A stretch of 34,319 nt of DNA from Chitinophagaceae bacterium (GCA_014879545.1 JACSRV010000081.1:1-34319), one strand, 5' to 3'; positions 14,380 through 23,876 are shown, numbered from the stretch's first letter. Numbers and translations are program-made. Notes: a model not told the origin generated them from the sequence alone.

Positions 14380-16416
14380 ATGCAATTGATGTATTGGCTC
14401 ATTGCGATAGCTGTGGCGGCAGGTGCCGCATGGTGGGTATGGCGGGCCGACAGGCGCCGGGCAGTACCCTACCCGTGGCTTACAGCGGGTCTGCGTGGGT
14501 TGGTGGTGCTGGCGGCGTTGCTGCTGGTGCTGATACCCGATATAATTATTGAACGTCATGTGACGGAACAACCGGTGATAGTGCTGCTGCAGGATAATTC
14601 ATCGTCGGCAGGGGTGGCGCTGGGTGCCGATACGGCCGCTTATCGCCGCAATATGAACGCGCTCACCGAACGACTCTCGAAAGACTACCGCGTGGTGCAG
14701 TGGGGCTTCGGCGATGGGGTGCAACCCGATACGCTGTTTCGCTACGACCGCCCGGCCACCGATATATCGGCAGCTATGACACGGGCCGAGGAGCTGTATG
14801 GTATGCAGAATCTGGGCGGGGTGATACTGGCCACTGATGGCAGGTTCAACCAGGGTGTGCACCCGGCATACCGGTCGGAAGGTGGCAGGTATGCGCTGTA
14901 CACGGTGGGACTGGGCGACAGCACGCGCGAAAAGGATCTGCGCATTGCCCGCACCTACGCCAACCGCACGGCTATGCTGAACAGCACTTTCGAGGTGCGC
15001 GCCGACATTGTGGCCGAGCTGTGCCGCGGCTACGACAACAGCGCGGTGCTGAAGGAGGGCGACGAGGTGCTGGCCTCGGTGCCGGTATCCATCAGCAACG
15101 ACCGCTTCGACCGCAGTGTGGCATTTGTGGTAAAGGGCACCAAGACAGGGCTGCACCACTACACCATTTCGCTGGCTGATGCCGGCGGCGAGAAGAACCT
15201 GGCCAACAACCGCCGCGATGTGTTTGTGGAGGTAGTGGACGAAAAGAAGAAGATATTGATTGCTGCCGCAGCCCCCCACCCCGATGTGAACGCGCTGAAG
15301 GAGGCACTGGGCGATCTGCAGAGTTATGAGGTGACAGTATGCACGGGCGAGACGTTCCCGGCATCGGTGGAGGGATATGACGCGCTGATACTGCACGGGC
15401 TGCCGTCGGCACGGTTCAGGATAGCGCCCAACCTGGAAGCGGCAAAGAAGCCCATGTGGTTTGTGCTGACGTCGCAAACGGATGTACTGGCCATGAACGG
15501 ATTGAAGGGGCTGACGCACACAGGCGTGGCAGCAGCACAGGGCCACGAGATGGCGGCCACGTTCCACCAGCAGTTCAACGCCTTTACTGTGCCGCAGCGC
15601 ACGCAGGTGGTTGCCGACAAGATGCCGCCGCTGACGAGCTACACCGGCAACATCATAGCGGCGCCGGGCAGCAATGTGTTCTTCACGCAGCGCACAGCGG
15701 CAGGGGTAATGCCGGCCTGGTGCATGCAGCAGGGCACAGTGCCCACAGCAGTGCTGGCGGGCGAAGGGATATGGAGGTGGCGCTTGTATGAGTATCGCCA
15801 CTTTGATGAGCACAATGTGATAGATGAGTGCATCAGGCAAACGGTGGCGTTCCTGTGTGCCAATACGGGCAAGCAGCCGCTATCGGTATCTATGCCGCGT
15901 CACATATGGAGTGATCAGGAGCCTATATCGCTGAACGCCATTTTGCTGAACGCCAACAACGAACAGGTGAACACTGCCGATGTGCAGCTCACCATCACCG
16001 ACAGTGCAGGCCGCAAGCAGGAGTATTCGTTCGAGCGGTCGGGCACGGGGTATAACATCAATATAGGTATAAGGGCTGGTGGCCGTTACACGTACAGTGC
16101 ACGCACCACCTTCAACAATAAAGAACTGAAGGCGTCGGGGGCATTTGTGGTGGAGGGCATTCCGCTGGAAGCCATGGAGACCGGCGCCGACTATGCGATG
16201 CTGTACAATCTGGCGCGCAGCCACGGTGGTGCATTTGTACCATCGGCAGGCGTGGCAGCCCTCTACGACAGCATAAAGGCCAATAAGGCCATCACCCCGG
16301 CGATACGCACCAATACCGAAACGGTGCCGCTGGTGGAGCGCAAATGGTATTTCGTCATCATACTGCTGGTAGCGGTGGCCGAGTGGCTGCTGCGCAAGTA
16401 CTGGCTGGCACAGTGA
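14380..16416 (+). CDS. VWA-domain membrane protein
   Basis: 678 residues from the ATG at 14380 (an ATG at 14389 is also possible). The longer frame from a GTG at 14317 starts inside the palindromic repeat and is unlikely. Two N-terminal spans (about residues 4-21 and 36-55) precede a von Willebrand A domain with MIDAS-type DNSSS (Asp72, Ser74, Ser76) and ILATDGRFNQG. A long Ig-like or receptor-like region follows, and a last span (WYFVIILLVAVAEWLL) lies at the C-terminus. The layout resembles BatA/BatB-like and large conserved Bacteroidota membrane proteins; the partner is unknown. It precedes panB by 91 bases. Confidence 0.7.
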   Translation: MQLMYWLIAIAVAAGAAWWVWRADRRRAVPYPWLTAGLRGLVVLAALLLVLIPDIIIERHVTEQPVIVLLQDNSSSAGVALGADTAAYRRNMNALTERLSKDYRVVQWGFGDGVQPDTLFRYDRPATDISAAMTRAEELYGMQNLGGVILATDGRFNQGVHPAYRSEGGRYALYTVGLGDSTREKDLRIARTYANRTAMLNSTFEVRADIVAELCRGYDNSAVLKEGDEVLASVPVSISNDRFDRSVAFVVKGTKTGLHHYTISLADAGGEKNLANNRRDVFVEVVDEKKKILIAAAAPHPDVNALKEALGDLQSYEVTVCTGETFPASVEGYDALILHGLPSARFRIAPNLEAAKKPMWFVLTSQTDVLAMNGLKGLTHTGVAAAQGHEMAATFHQQFNAFTVPQRTQVVADKMPPLTSYTGNIIAAPGSNVFFTQRTAAGVMPAWCMQQGTVPTAVLAGEGIWRWRLYEYRHFDEHNVIDECIRQTVAFLCANTGKQPLSVSMPRHIWSDQEPISLNAILLNANNEQVNTADVQLTITDSAGRKQEYSFERSGTGYNINIGIRAGGRYTYSARTTFNNKELKASGAFVVEGIPLEAMETGADYAMLYNLARSHGGAFVPSAGVAALYDSIKANKAITPAIRTNTETVPLVERKWYFVIILLVAVAEWLLRKYWLAQ

Positions 16417-16507
16417 CGGTGAGTGACGGGTTATGTGGTGGTTATTTGCTTACTTTTACATAGCAAACGACCGTAAACCCGTCTTCAGAACCTCTTAAAT
16501 AAGACAC

Positions 16508-17323
16508 ATGTCTACGTACAGCGATATAAAACGCGTCACTACCAATACGCTGCAGTCATTGAAGCAGCGGGGCGAAAAGATCAGTATGCTCACCGCCTAC
16601 GACTACTCTATGGCGCGCATCTTTGACGATGCGGGTATAGATGTGATATTGGTGGGCGACTCGGCCTCCAATGTTATGGCCGGCCACGAAACGACACTGC
16701 CCATCACGCTGGATCAGATGATCTACCATGCGCAGAGTGTGGTGCGTGCCTGCCTCAGGTGCCTGGTGATAGTGGATCTGCCGTTCGGCTCCTACCAGGG
16801 CAACAGCAAGGAGGCGCTCAACTCGTCTATCCGCATCATGAAGGAAGCGGGCGCGCATGGCATTAAGCTGGAGGGCGGCGAGGAGGTGTGCGAATCGATA
16901 AAACGTATAGTAGGCGCGGGTGTACCTGTTATGGGGCATCTGGGACTTACGCCGCAGTCTATCTACAAGTTTGGTACGTACACCGTGCGCGCCAAAGAAG
17001 AGGAAGAAGCCGAAATGCTGCTGAGGAATGCCGAGGCCCTGCAAGAGGCGGGCTGTTTCTCGCTGGTGCTGGAGAAGATACCCGCAGCACTGGGCACCGA
17101 AGTGGCCAAACGCCTGAAGATACCGGTGATAGGCATTGGTGCCGGTGGTGGTGTGGATGGCCAGGTGCTGGTTATGCATGATATGCTGGGCATCACCAAG
17201 AACTTCTCGCCGAGGTTCCTGCGCCGCTACCTGAACCTGTATGAGGATATATCGAACGCGACGGCGCAGTACATAAAGGATGTAAAAAGCCGCGACTTCC
17301 CCAACGAGAAGGAGCAATACTGA
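16508..17323 (+). CDS. panB: Ketopantoate hydroxymethyltransferase
   Basis: First committed step of pantothenate synthesis: transfers a hydroxymethyl group from methylene-tetrahydrofolate to alpha-ketoisovalerate. 271 residues, normal length. Motifs: [38 protein letters not shown] (metal ligand Asp51), VDLPFGSYQ (Asp90), GIKLEGGEE (Glu122), [10 protein letters not shown] and the [16 protein letters not shown] substrate loop. Clear start and a shared hairpin after the stop. Its pathway partner coaX is also in this window, about 6.7 kb away. Confidence 0.97.
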   Translation: MSTYSDIKRVTTNTLQSLKQRGEKISMLTAYDYSMARIFDDAGIDVILVGDSASNVMAGHETTLPITLDQMIYHAQSVVRACLRCLVIVDLPFGSYQGNSKEALNSSIRIMKEAGAHGIKLEGGEEVCESIKRIVGAGVPVMGHLGLTPQSIYKFGTYTVRAKEEEEAEMLLRNAEALQEAGCFSLVLEKIPAALGTEVAKRLKIPVIGIGAGGGVDGQVLVMHDMLGITKNFSPRFLRRYLNLYEDISNATAQYIKDVKSRDFPNEKEQY

Positions 17324-17331
17324 TAAAAGAA

Positions 17332-17355
17332 GAGGGCCGCCACTTGGCAGCCCTC
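17332..17355. terminator. Hairpin between convergent panB and DUF1573 gene
   Basis: GAGGGC / GCCCTC outer stem with an inner GCC/GGC stem, 8 bases after the panB stop and before the opposing gene. Probably a shared bidirectional terminator. Confidence 0.65.
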
Positions 17356-17380
17356 AATATGTTATCGTAAGGAAGAGCAA

Positions 17381-17818
17381 TTAGCTTTTCTTCTTTTTTT
17401 CCATTTTCATGTCATCTTCGGTCACTTCGTCTTTGGCTACCCCTTTGATGTAAAGTGTATAGCGCTTCTCACCCTTTGGTGTCTTGGCGTTCGACTGGAT
17501 GTACACTTCTTTATGGAAGGTACCGTGCTGTTCTTCCGTCTTCAGATCGAGGTGGATGAAACCCTCCTGACCGGGCAGAACGGGATTCTTGCTCCAGTCT
17601 ACGTTGGTGCAACCGCAAGACGGTGTCACGTTCATCACAATGATGGGTTCTGTACCCACATTCTTGAACTTGAACGTATGACCGGCTGCCGGTCCGCGCT
17701 TCACCACACCAAAGTCGTGTGTTTCGCCATCAAGGAATTTGAACAATGGCTGAGCAACCGCAGTTTGTGTTGCCGCTACCGATGCCATACAAGACAATGC
17801 TATCAGTAATTTCTTCAT
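17381..17818 (-). CDS. DUF1573 exported protein (paralogue 1)
   Basis: 145 residues. Signal peptide (about residues 1-22, ending AVAQ), then one DUF1573 domain: THDFGVVKRGPAAGHTFKFK, NVGTEPIIVMNVTPSCGCT and VLPGQEGFIHL. The SCGCT dicysteine is the family hallmark. The domain is a beta-sandwich of unknown function, expected in the periplasm or at the surface. The C-terminus is a short lysine-rich tail. It is the last and shortest of three minus-strand DUF1573 genes and is separated from the next by a perfect 18-bp-arm hairpin, so it may have its own promoter. Confidence 0.85.
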   Translation of the reverse strand: MKKLLIALSCMASVAATQTAVAQPLFKFLDGETHDFGVVKRGPAAGHTFKFKNVGTEPIIVMNVTPSCGCTNVDWSKNPVLPGQEGFIHLDLKTEEQHGTFHKEVYIQSNAKTPKGEKRYTLYIKGVAKDEVTEDDMKMEKKKKS

Positions 17819-17851
17819 CGTTGTTTCGTTTTTATGGTCAGACCTTGCCTA

Positions 17852-17889
17852 TTTCTAAAATAGTTGGCAAGTGCCAACTATTTTAGAAA
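17852..17889. terminator. Perfect 18-bp-arm inverted repeat between DUF1573 genes
   Basis: TTTCTAAAATAGTTGGCA, AG, then the exact reverse complement. It follows the stop of the middle DUF1573 gene (minus strand) by 24 bases and precedes the start of the next by 33. A terminator is the simplest reading, but with no T-run and perfect dyad symmetry it could also be a large operator or a processing hairpin. Confidence 0.6.
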
Positions 17890-17913
17890 CTATTTATGAG
17901 GGGATCACCCTGA

Positions 17914-18417
17914 TTACTTTTTAGTATCAGCAGGAACAGCTTCAACCGGCTTTGGTTTCACTGTACCCCTGATGTGCAACACCATCGGGCTCTGCTGAGC
18001 GTTTGAGTTGATGGTCACATCTTTGTTGATAGGACCGGGACGACCGGCAGAAGTGTATGCTACGTGGATAACACCTTTCTTGCCAGGCAGAATAGGCTCT
18101 TGTGGCCATTTAGGCACAGTGCATCCGCATGAACCATGCGCTTCCTGAATGATGATCGGCTCTTTACCTACGTTCTTGAATTCGAAATCGTACTCAGCCA
18201 GCGGACCTTCAGGCACCTCACCGAAGTCGTGCGTTTCTTCAACGAACTTGAACTTACCTGCATTTGGATTCACCTTTGGTGCAGCAGGAGGTGGAGGAGC
18301 AGGCGTTACTGATTGAGGAGCCGGAGTTGGAACCGGAGCACCCGGCTTAAGATCCTGAGCTGTAGCAACTGCCGCTGTGAACGACATGCATACGAAGGCG
18401 ATGAATGCTTTTTTCAT
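17914..18417 (-). CDS. DUF1573 exported protein (paralogue 2)
   Basis: 167 residues. Signal peptide (about 1-20, ending ATAQ), then a proline-rich linker (PTPAPQSVTPAPPPPAAP, about 29-50) that may span the peptidoglycan or lift the domain off the membrane. The DUF1573 domain has EETHDFGEVPEGPLAEYDFEF, NVGKEPIIIQEAHGSCGCT and ILPGKKGVIHV. Starts 51 bases after the stop of paralogue 3, so the two are likely co-transcribed. Confidence 0.85.
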   Translation of the reverse strand: MKKAFIAFVCMSFTAAVATAQDLKPGAPVPTPAPQSVTPAPPPPAAPKVNPNAGKFKFVEETHDFGEVPEGPLAEYDFEFKNVGKEPIIIQEAHGSCGCTVPKWPQEPILPGKKGVIHVAYTSAGRPGPINKDVTINSNAQQSPMVLHIRGTVKPKPVEAVPADTKK

Positions 18418-18468
18418 GAAACTTATTAATTGATTGTTGGTTAATTATTGATTGTGAGTGGTAAATGC

Positions 18469-19005
18469 TTAGTTGGTCCTCATCATAGAGGTATTCTCAG
18501 GCACCGAGCTGGTTGGCGCTTTTTCTACTGTGCCCTTGATGGTGAGCACCTTGGTGCCTGCATTAGAGACAACAGTAATAGATTTAGAGAATGCGTTCGG
18601 ACGACCTTTGGTGTGGTAAGACACATCGATCTTTCCGGTAGCACCCGGAGGAACAGGCTCGTTAGAAAATGAAGGCACTGTACACCCGCAGGAAGGTTGT
18701 GCTTTTTGGATAATAATAGGCTCGTTACCGTTATTCTTGAACGTGAACACAAAAGACGCGTCCGGGCCTTCCATGATAGTTCCGAAATCGTGGACCACAT
18801 CGGTAAATGCCAGATCTTCAGGCTTTAATGTGGTAGTTGGCGTTGGCGCAATTGCACCCGTAGTGGACGGGGTAACATTTGCGGCAGATTCGATCACCAG
18901 GGGTGCTTCGTTGCCTTTATCGCGGTTTTTCTTCTTTTTTCCCTGAGCCATCACTACTCCGCCTGATAACAGGATGATGCTGAACATCAAAAACACCTTT
19001 CTCAT
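18469..19005 (-). CDS. DUF1573 exported protein (paralogue 3, first in the set)
   Basis: 178 residues. Signal peptide (about 1-20, ending VVMAQ), a basic patch (GKKKKNRDKG), a threonine/proline linker (about 45-60), and a DUF1573 domain with VVHDFGTIMEGPDASFVFTF, NNGNEPIIIQKAQPSCGCT and PVPPGATGKIDV. It is nearest the promoter at 19039-19069, so it heads the set. The three paralogues share the domain but have unlike linkers, suggesting duplication then divergence of reach or partner. Confidence 0.85.
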   Translation of the reverse strand: MRKVFLMFSIILLSGGVVMAQGKKKKNRDKGNEAPLVIESAANVTPSTTGAIAPTPTTTLKPEDLAFTDVVHDFGTIMEGPDASFVFTFKNNGNEPIIIQKAQPSCGCTVPSFSNEPVPPGATGKIDVSYHTKGRPNAFSKSITVVSNAGTKVLTIKGTVEKAPTSSVPENTSMMRTN

Positions 19006-19038
19006 CTAAATATGTTTGGTTTTGTTTACAAGTGAAAA

Positions 19039-19069
19039 CAAATTTAGTACCAAAATTCATAAAAACAGA
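19039..19069 (-). promoter_or_regulatory. Promoter for the DUF1573 set
   Basis: On the minus strand: TCTG, 19 bases, TAAATTTG. The -7 element matches TAnnTTTG exactly, and the -33 element has one mismatch to TTTG at the expected 19-base spacing. It lies 34 bases upstream of the ATG at 19005. Confidence 0.6.
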
Positions 19070-19121
19070 TTTTTTTCTTGTTAAAACAATACAAAAGGAA
19101 TAGGGTGTAATTTTACGGCGG

Positions 19122-20132
19122 ATGCACAAATTCCTGATCATTCAGACCGCTTTTACCGGCGATGTGGTACTTGCCACGGCAATAGCCGAGCGACTGCATG
19201 ACTGCTTTCCGGACGCGCGGATAGACTTTCTGGTGCGCAAGGGTAATGAGGGGCTGCTGGCAGGTCACCCCTACATTTCAACCGTTCTGGTGTGGGACAA
19301 AAAGACCAACAAGACCCGGAACCTGCTGCAACTTGCCGGACGGATCAGGCGGGAGCGTTATACCCATGTCGTCAATCCTCACAGGTTTGGGTCATCGGGT
19401 TTGCTCACTATGCTATCGGGCGCACCCAACAGGGCAGGATTCACTAAGAATCCTTTCTCTTTCTGTTATACCAGAAAAATAGAGCATGTCATTTCGGCAG
19501 TTGGGACAGAAAAACCGACACATGAGATCGAACGCAATCAGCTATTAATAGCTGACATTGCCGGTACTGAGGTGGCAATGCCAGCACTCTATCCTTCGGC
19601 TGCCGACTATGCCCATGTGGAGCGCCACAAGATAAGGCCGTATGTGTGCGTGGCACCGTCGTCGGTGTGGTACACCAAGCAGTTCCCGGCCGGAAAGTGG
19701 TCGAAAATGATAGACGAGCTGCCAAAGGATGTTACTATCTATATCATAGGCGCGCCGTCAGATAAAACAACGGCGAGGGAAGTAATTGGCAACAGTCATC
19801 ATCCACGCGTTTATGACCTGTGCGGTGAGTTGAATTTCCTGCAATCAGTTGCATTGATGAAGGACGCGGTAATGAACTACACCAATGACTCGGCACCACT
19901 GCATTTTGCGTCTGCCATAAACGCACCGGTGACGGCGGTGTTCTGCTCCACAGTGCCATCATTCGGGTTCGGGCCGGTGCGCGATAATGGCTGTATTGTG
20001 CAGACTAAGGAAGACCTGAGCTGCCGCCCCTGCGGGTTACACGGACACAAAACATGCCCGCAAGGCCATTTTAAGTGCGCCTACGAGATCACGAATGAAC
20101 AATTGCTATGGTGGACTTCGAAAACGACATAA
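19122..20132 (+). CDS. Glycosyltransferase family 9 (heptosyltransferase-like)
   Basis: 336 residues. GT9 enzymes add sugars, typically heptose, to lipopolysaccharide core on the inner face of the cytoplasmic membrane. Motifs: ILIQTAFTGDVVLATAIAE-type N-terminus (residues 5-22), CVAPSSVWYTKQFPAGKW in the middle for sugar-nucleotide binding, and YTNDSAPLHFASAINAPVTAVF. The C-terminal cysteine cluster CRPCGLHGHKTCPQGHFKC is typical of this family. It heads a five-gene operon; its end overlaps the next gene by 25 bases. The acceptor sugar cannot be told from sequence. Confidence 0.88.
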   Translation: MHKFLIIQTAFTGDVVLATAIAERLHDCFPDARIDFLVRKGNEGLLAGHPYISTVLVWDKKTNKTRNLLQLAGRIRRERYTHVVNPHRFGSSGLLTMLSGAPNRAGFTKNPFSFCYTRKIEHVISAVGTEKPTHEIERNQLLIADIAGTEVAMPALYPSAADYAHVERHKIRPYVCVAPSSVWYTKQFPAGKWSKMIDELPKDVTIYIIGAPSDKTTAREVIGNSHHPRVYDLCGELNFLQSVALMKDAVMNYTNDSAPLHFASAINAPVTAVFCSTVPSFGFGPVRDNGCIVQTKEDLSCRPCGLHGHKTCPQGHFKCAYEITNEQLLWWTSKTT

Positions 20133-20680
20133 AAAACTGCGTTAGTGTAGTGCAAAACGGAGGCACCGTACTATACCCTACCGACACGGTGTGGGGCCTG
20201 GGCTGCGATGCGCTGAACGAGGCGGCAGTTGACAAGATATTTGAGCTGAAACAACGGCCGAAGGAAAAAAGCCTTATCGTGCTGCTGGCAGAGGCAAAGG
20301 ACATATTGCAGTATGTCGCTGCCCCCCACCCCGATATAATAGCCATAGTAGAAGAGTTTGACAGACCTACAACTATCATATACGAAAACGCTCTCGGCTT
20401 TCCGCCAAATGTGGTAAATGCCGACGGGAGCATAGCGATAAGAGTTACGAACGACCCGTTCTGCAAAGCACTCATCAAACGCCTGAAGGTGCCGCTGGTG
20501 TCTACATCGGCCAATATAAGCGGAAAACCTACTGCACCTACATACAACCTGATAAACGATTCGGTGAAGGCGGGTGTGGACTATGTGGTGCACTACCGGC
20601 GCGATGATGAAGCCCCCAGACAACCATCGCGACTGGTGAAAATTGATGACATGGGCGAAATGGAGATATTGAGGGGATAG
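20108..20680 (+). CDS. tsaC: Threonylcarbamoyl-AMP synthase (TsaC/Sua5/YrdC)
   Basis: Makes threonylcarbamoyl-AMP, the precursor of t6A37 on ANN-decoding tRNAs. 190 residues, the short form without the Sua5 extra domain. Motifs: YPTDTVWGLGCDA, KQRPKEKSL (the K-R-x-S/K phosphate site), PPNVVNADGSIAIRV and STSANISGKPT. The start overlaps the end of the GT9 gene, suggesting coupled translation. It is followed after 21 bases by the tRNA CCA enzyme, a sensible neighbour for tRNA maturation. Confidence 0.92.
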   Translation: MVDFENDIKNCVSVVQNGGTVLYPTDTVWGLGCDALNEAAVDKIFELKQRPKEKSLIVLLAEAKDILQYVAAPHPDIIAIVEEFDRPTTIIYENALGFPPNVVNADGSIAIRVTNDPFCKALIKRLKVPLVSTSANISGKPTAPTYNLINDSVKAGVDYVVHYRRDDEAPRQPSRLVKIDDMGEMEILRG

Positions 20681-20684
20681 TTGT

Positions 20685-20692
20685 TAGCTTTG
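20685..20692 (+). promoter_or_regulatory. Possible internal -7 element before cca
   Basis: TAGCTTTG matches TAnnTTTG exactly and sits 9 bases before the ATG at 20702. Start of transcription would be at or very near the ATG, giving a leaderless message. No clear -33 element, so it may be chance. Confidence 0.3.
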
Positions 20693-20701
20693 CCGCACCA
20701 T

Positions 20702-22141
20702 ATGGATATTGTTTGCTCTGAAGATGAACTGAAGCTGTTTCGGACTATTGGTGCGGCAGCCGCCACGCTAAAGGTGGATTGCTACCTGATAGGTGGATTT
20801 GTGCGCGACAAACTGCTGGGCCGTCCTACCAAGGACGTGGACATAGTTTGTACAGGAGATGGCATAGAGTTGGCGCATGCGGTAGCCAACACATTTCCGC
20901 ACAAACCGCATGTGAGTTTTTTTAAGACGTTCGGCACCGCACAGTTCAGGTTACACGGGCTTGATGTGGAATTTGTGGGAGCACGCAAAGAATCTTATAC
21001 CCACAATTCACGCAAGCCTCAGGTAGAGGCCGGCACCATCGAAGACGATCAACACCGCCGTGACTTTACCATCAATGCACTGGCCATTAGTCTGAACGAA
21101 GGTGATTATGGCAAGCTGGTGGATCCGTTTGGCGGTGTGGCCGATCTGGAAAGCAAGATCATTAAGACGCCGCTCGACCCCGACACAACTTTTTCGGACG
21201 ATCCGCTAAGGATGATGCGTGCCATCAGGTTCGCTACCCAGCTCAATTTTCAGATAGTACCGGAAGTATTCGAATCGATTGAACGCAACCGTGAGCGCAT
21301 AAAGATCGTTTCGCAGGAACGGATAACGGACGAACTAAATAAGATAATGGCAGCAGCCAAACCATCGGTGGGGCTGGACCTTTTGTTCCGCAGCCGGTTG
21401 TTGCACGAGTTCTTTCCGCAGATGACAGCACTGTCAGGTGTGGAAATAGTGGAGGGCAAGGGGCACAAAGACAATTTTTACCACACGCTACAGGTAATAG
21501 ATAATACCGCTGAAAAAAGTGACGACCTGTGGTTGCGCTGGGCGGCATTGCTGCACGACATAGGAAAACCGGCCACCAAAAAATATGAGGAAGGCCACGG
21601 CTGGACGTTTCACGGGCATGAAGTGGTGGGCGAACGCATGACACCCAAGATCTTCAGACAACTGAAGCTACCGCAGAACGAGAAGATGAAGTATGTGGCG
21701 AAGTTGGTGGCGCTGCACCTGCGGCCTATCAGCCTGACGAAGGAAGATATTACCGACTCGGCAATGCGCCGCCTGCTGTTTGATGCGGGCGACGACCTGG
21801 AAGACCTGATGATCTTGTGCGAAAGCGACATCACCTCCAAGAATAAAGTGAAGGTGAAACGCTATCTGGAGAACTTCGAGCTGGTGAAAATAAGGCTGAA
21901 AGTGGTGGAGGAAAAGGACAAAATAAGGAATTGGCAGCCACCGATCAGCGGAGATGACATCATGCACATCTTTGGATTGACACCATCAAGAGAGGTTGGG
22001 ATACTAAAGACAACGATACGCGAGGCCATTCTGGACGGAATTATACCCAACGAACATGACGCTGCCTATACCCTGCTACTGGAGAAAGCAAGTGAACTAA
22101 AATTGTCGCCGGTGAATCATGACAAGAATAAGCCTGCATAA
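20702..22141 (+). CDS. cca: tRNA CCA nucleotidyltransferase with HD domain
   Basis: 479 residues from the ATG at 20702; the longer frame from the TTG at 20681 adds only seven residues. Class II nucleotidyltransferase fold: [19 protein letters not shown] with metal ligands Asp46 and Asp48, [26 protein letters not shown], and a C-terminal HD phosphohydrolase domain with [21 protein letters not shown] and VALHLRP. It adds or repairs the 3' CCA of tRNA; separation from poly(A) polymerase is not certain by eye, but CCA enzyme is usual in this phylum. The end overlaps the macrodomain gene by 23 bases. Confidence 0.88.
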   Translation: MDIVCSEDELKLFRTIGAAAATLKVDCYLIGGFVRDKLLGRPTKDVDIVCTGDGIELAHAVANTFPHKPHVSFFKTFGTAQFRLHGLDVEFVGARKESYTHNSRKPQVEAGTIEDDQHRRDFTINALAISLNEGDYGKLVDPFGGVADLESKIIKTPLDPDTTFSDDPLRMMRAIRFATQLNFQIVPEVFESIERNRERIKIVSQERITDELNKIMAAAKPSVGLDLLFRSRLLHEFFPQMTALSGVEIVEGKGHKDNFYHTLQVIDNTAEKSDDLWLRWAALLHDIGKPATKKYEEGHGWTFHGHEVVGERMTPKIFRQLKLPQNEKMKYVAKLVALHLRPISLTKEDITDSAMRRLLFDAGDDLEDLMILCESDITSKNKVKVKRYLENFELVKIRLKVVEEKDKIRNWQPPISGDDIMHIFGLTPSREVGILKTTIREAILDGIIPNEHDAAYTLLLEKASELKLSPVNHDKNKPA

Positions 22142-22643
22142 AGGAGATATCACCACTATGGATGTAGATGCAATAGTGAACGCAGCCAATACATCTTTGC
22201 TGGGGGGCGGTGGTGTGGACGGAGCCATACATAGAGCGGCAGGGCCGGAATTGTTGGCGGAGTGTCGCACCCTGAACGGCTGCAACACAGGCGAGGCAAA
22301 AATAACAGGAGGCTACCGGCTGAAAGCCCGACATGTGATACATACTGTAGGGCCGGTGTGGCACGGAGGCGGCCCGCATGAAGAGCAACTGCTTGCCGAT
22401 GCGTACCGCAACAGCCTGACGGTGGCCATGCAGAACGGACTACGCACAGTAGCCTTTCCCAACATCAGTACAGGTGTTTACCACTTTCCGAAAGACCGAG
22501 CTTCGGAAATTGCTTACGCCACCACCAAGGAATTTATTGCCGAACATCCGACTGCACTTGACGAAGTGATATTTGTGTGCTTTGACAATGAGAATTACGA
22601 TCTGTATGCTTCCAAAGAAGGGGTGCAGCTCTACCAACAATAA
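22119..22643 (+). CDS. Macrodomain ADP-ribose hydrolase/deacetylase, YmdB-like
   Basis: 174 residues, a single macrodomain. Motifs: [21 protein letters not shown], the ADP-ribose loop, then [31 protein letters not shown] and [14 protein letters not shown]. It should hydrolyse O-acetyl-ADP-ribose or remove ADP-ribose from proteins or nucleic acid ends. The overlap with cca and the operon position suggest a link to RNA metabolism, but this is inference. Confidence 0.88.
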   Translation: MTRISLHKGDITTMDVDAIVNAANTSLLGGGGVDGAIHRAAGPELLAECRTLNGCNTGEAKITGGYRLKARHVIHTVGPVWHGGGPHEEQLLADAYRNSLTVAMQNGLRTVAFPNISTGVYHFPKDRASEIAYATTKEFIAEHPTALDEVIFVCFDNENYDLYASKEGVQLYQQ

Positions 22644-22666
22644 TAATTGACACAAAAACAGCACTG

Positions 22667-23839
22667 ATGAACACCCGCCAGTTATTCCTGCAACACGTAG
22701 CTCAGACATCTCCGGCCCCGGTGGGACTGGACATTGTGCGGGCCGAAGGCAACTATCTGTACGACAGCGACGGGAAGAAATATCTGGATCTGATAGGGGG
22801 CATCAGTGTGTGCAATATAGGGCACAGGCACCCGGCAGTGGTGGCGGCAATAAAAGAACAGGCCGATGCCTACCTGCATGTAATGGTGTATGGCGAGCTG
22901 ATGCAGAGCCCTCAGGTGCAGTATGCAGCCCTGCTGGCCGCCCACCTGCCTCCTACCCTTGACTGTGTTTACTTTACGAACTCGGGCACTGAGGCAACGG
23001 AAGGAGCATTGAAGCTGGCCCGCCGGGTGACAGGACGCCCCAATGTGGTGTGTTGCCATAATAGCTATCATGGCAGCACCCTGGGTGCGCTGAGTGTGAT
23101 GGGTGACGAATACTGGCGCAATGCCTACCGGCCATTATTGCCGGGAGTAGGGCATTTTCATTATAACAGTCAGGACCTGATAGATGCCATAGATGAACAT
23201 ACCGCCTGCGTGATCATTGAAACGATTCAGGCCGAAGCGGGCATAAAAGTGCCGGAACAGTGGTGGCTGGATGTACTGCGCAGCAAGTGCACAGCAACCG
23301 GTACGCTGCTTATATTTGATGAGATACAATGTGGCTTTGGCCGTAGCGGAAAACTGTGGGGCTTTGAGCATTTTGGAATAGTACCTGATATATTGCTGCT
23401 GGGCAAGGCGCTGGGCGGTGGTATGCCTTTGGGAGCCTTCATCTCATCACACAACCTTATGCAGACGCTGACAGACAATCCGGTGCTGGGACATATCACC
23501 ACCTTTGGCGGGCACCCTGTATGCTGTGCGGCAGGCATGGCGGGTATGCGGGCTCTACTGGATGAACATATGATAGCCGGCGTAGTAGCAAAAGAAAAAC
23601 TGTTCCATGACCTGCTGGTGCACCCCGAGATAGTGGCGGTGCGCAGCAAGGGGTTACTGATAGCCGTGGAGCTTTCATCGGCCGAAAAGGTAATGAGCAC
23701 CCTTCATGCGTGCCTTGACAAGGGGCTGTTTTCAGACTGGTTTTTGTTTGCTCCACATTGCATCCGCATAGCACCCCCACTTACCGTAACCGAGGAAGAG
23801 ATACGCCATGCGTGTGGCGCACTGCTGAGTTGCCTTTGA
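22667..23839 (+). CDS. Class-III PLP aminotransferase, acetylornithine-type
   Basis: 390 residues. Class-III fold with the PLP lysine at Lys247 (LLLGKALGGGMPLGA), Asp218 in IFDEIQCGFGR and GTEATEGALKLARR for phosphate binding. The length and ISVCNIGHRHP opening are like acetylornithine or succinyl-DAP aminotransferases, but the exact donor and acceptor are not readable. It starts 23 bases after the macrodomain gene and is the last in its operon. Alternatives include a 4-aminobutyrate-type or another omega-aminotransferase. Confidence 0.8.
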   Translation: MNTRQLFLQHVAQTSPAPVGLDIVRAEGNYLYDSDGKKYLDLIGGISVCNIGHRHPAVVAAIKEQADAYLHVMVYGELMQSPQVQYAALLAAHLPPTLDCVYFTNSGTEATEGALKLARRVTGRPNVVCCHNSYHGSTLGALSVMGDEYWRNAYRPLLPGVGHFHYNSQDLIDAIDEHTACVIIETIQAEAGIKVPEQWWLDVLRSKCTATGTLLIFDEIQCGFGRSGKLWGFEHFGIVPDILLLGKALGGGMPLGAFISSHNLMQTLTDNPVLGHITTFGGHPVCCAAGMAGMRALLDEHMIAGVVAKEKLFHDLLVHPEIVAVRSKGLLIAVELSSAEKVMSTLHACLDKGLFSDWFLFAPHCIRIAPPLTVTEEEIRHACGALLSCL

Positions 23840-23851
23840 TTTACAACCTGC

Positions 23852-23876
23852 TTTGTGCACTCCGATCAAGCACAAA
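23852..23876 (+). terminator. Possible operon-end hairpin
   Basis: TTTGTGC / GCACAAA, 7-bp arms with an 11-base loop, 13 bases after the aminotransferase stop. The loop is long and there is no strong T-run. The rest of the 188-base gap to coaX shows nothing clear. Confidence 0.35.

Noticed and set aside
14599-15840. 413-residue open frame on the minus strand
   Set aside because: Fully antisense to the VWA gene, His/Arg/Gln-rich, no recognisable motif: a shadow of a GC-rich gene.
16556-17317. 253-residue minus-strand frame
   Set aside because: Antisense to panB, which has all family motifs.
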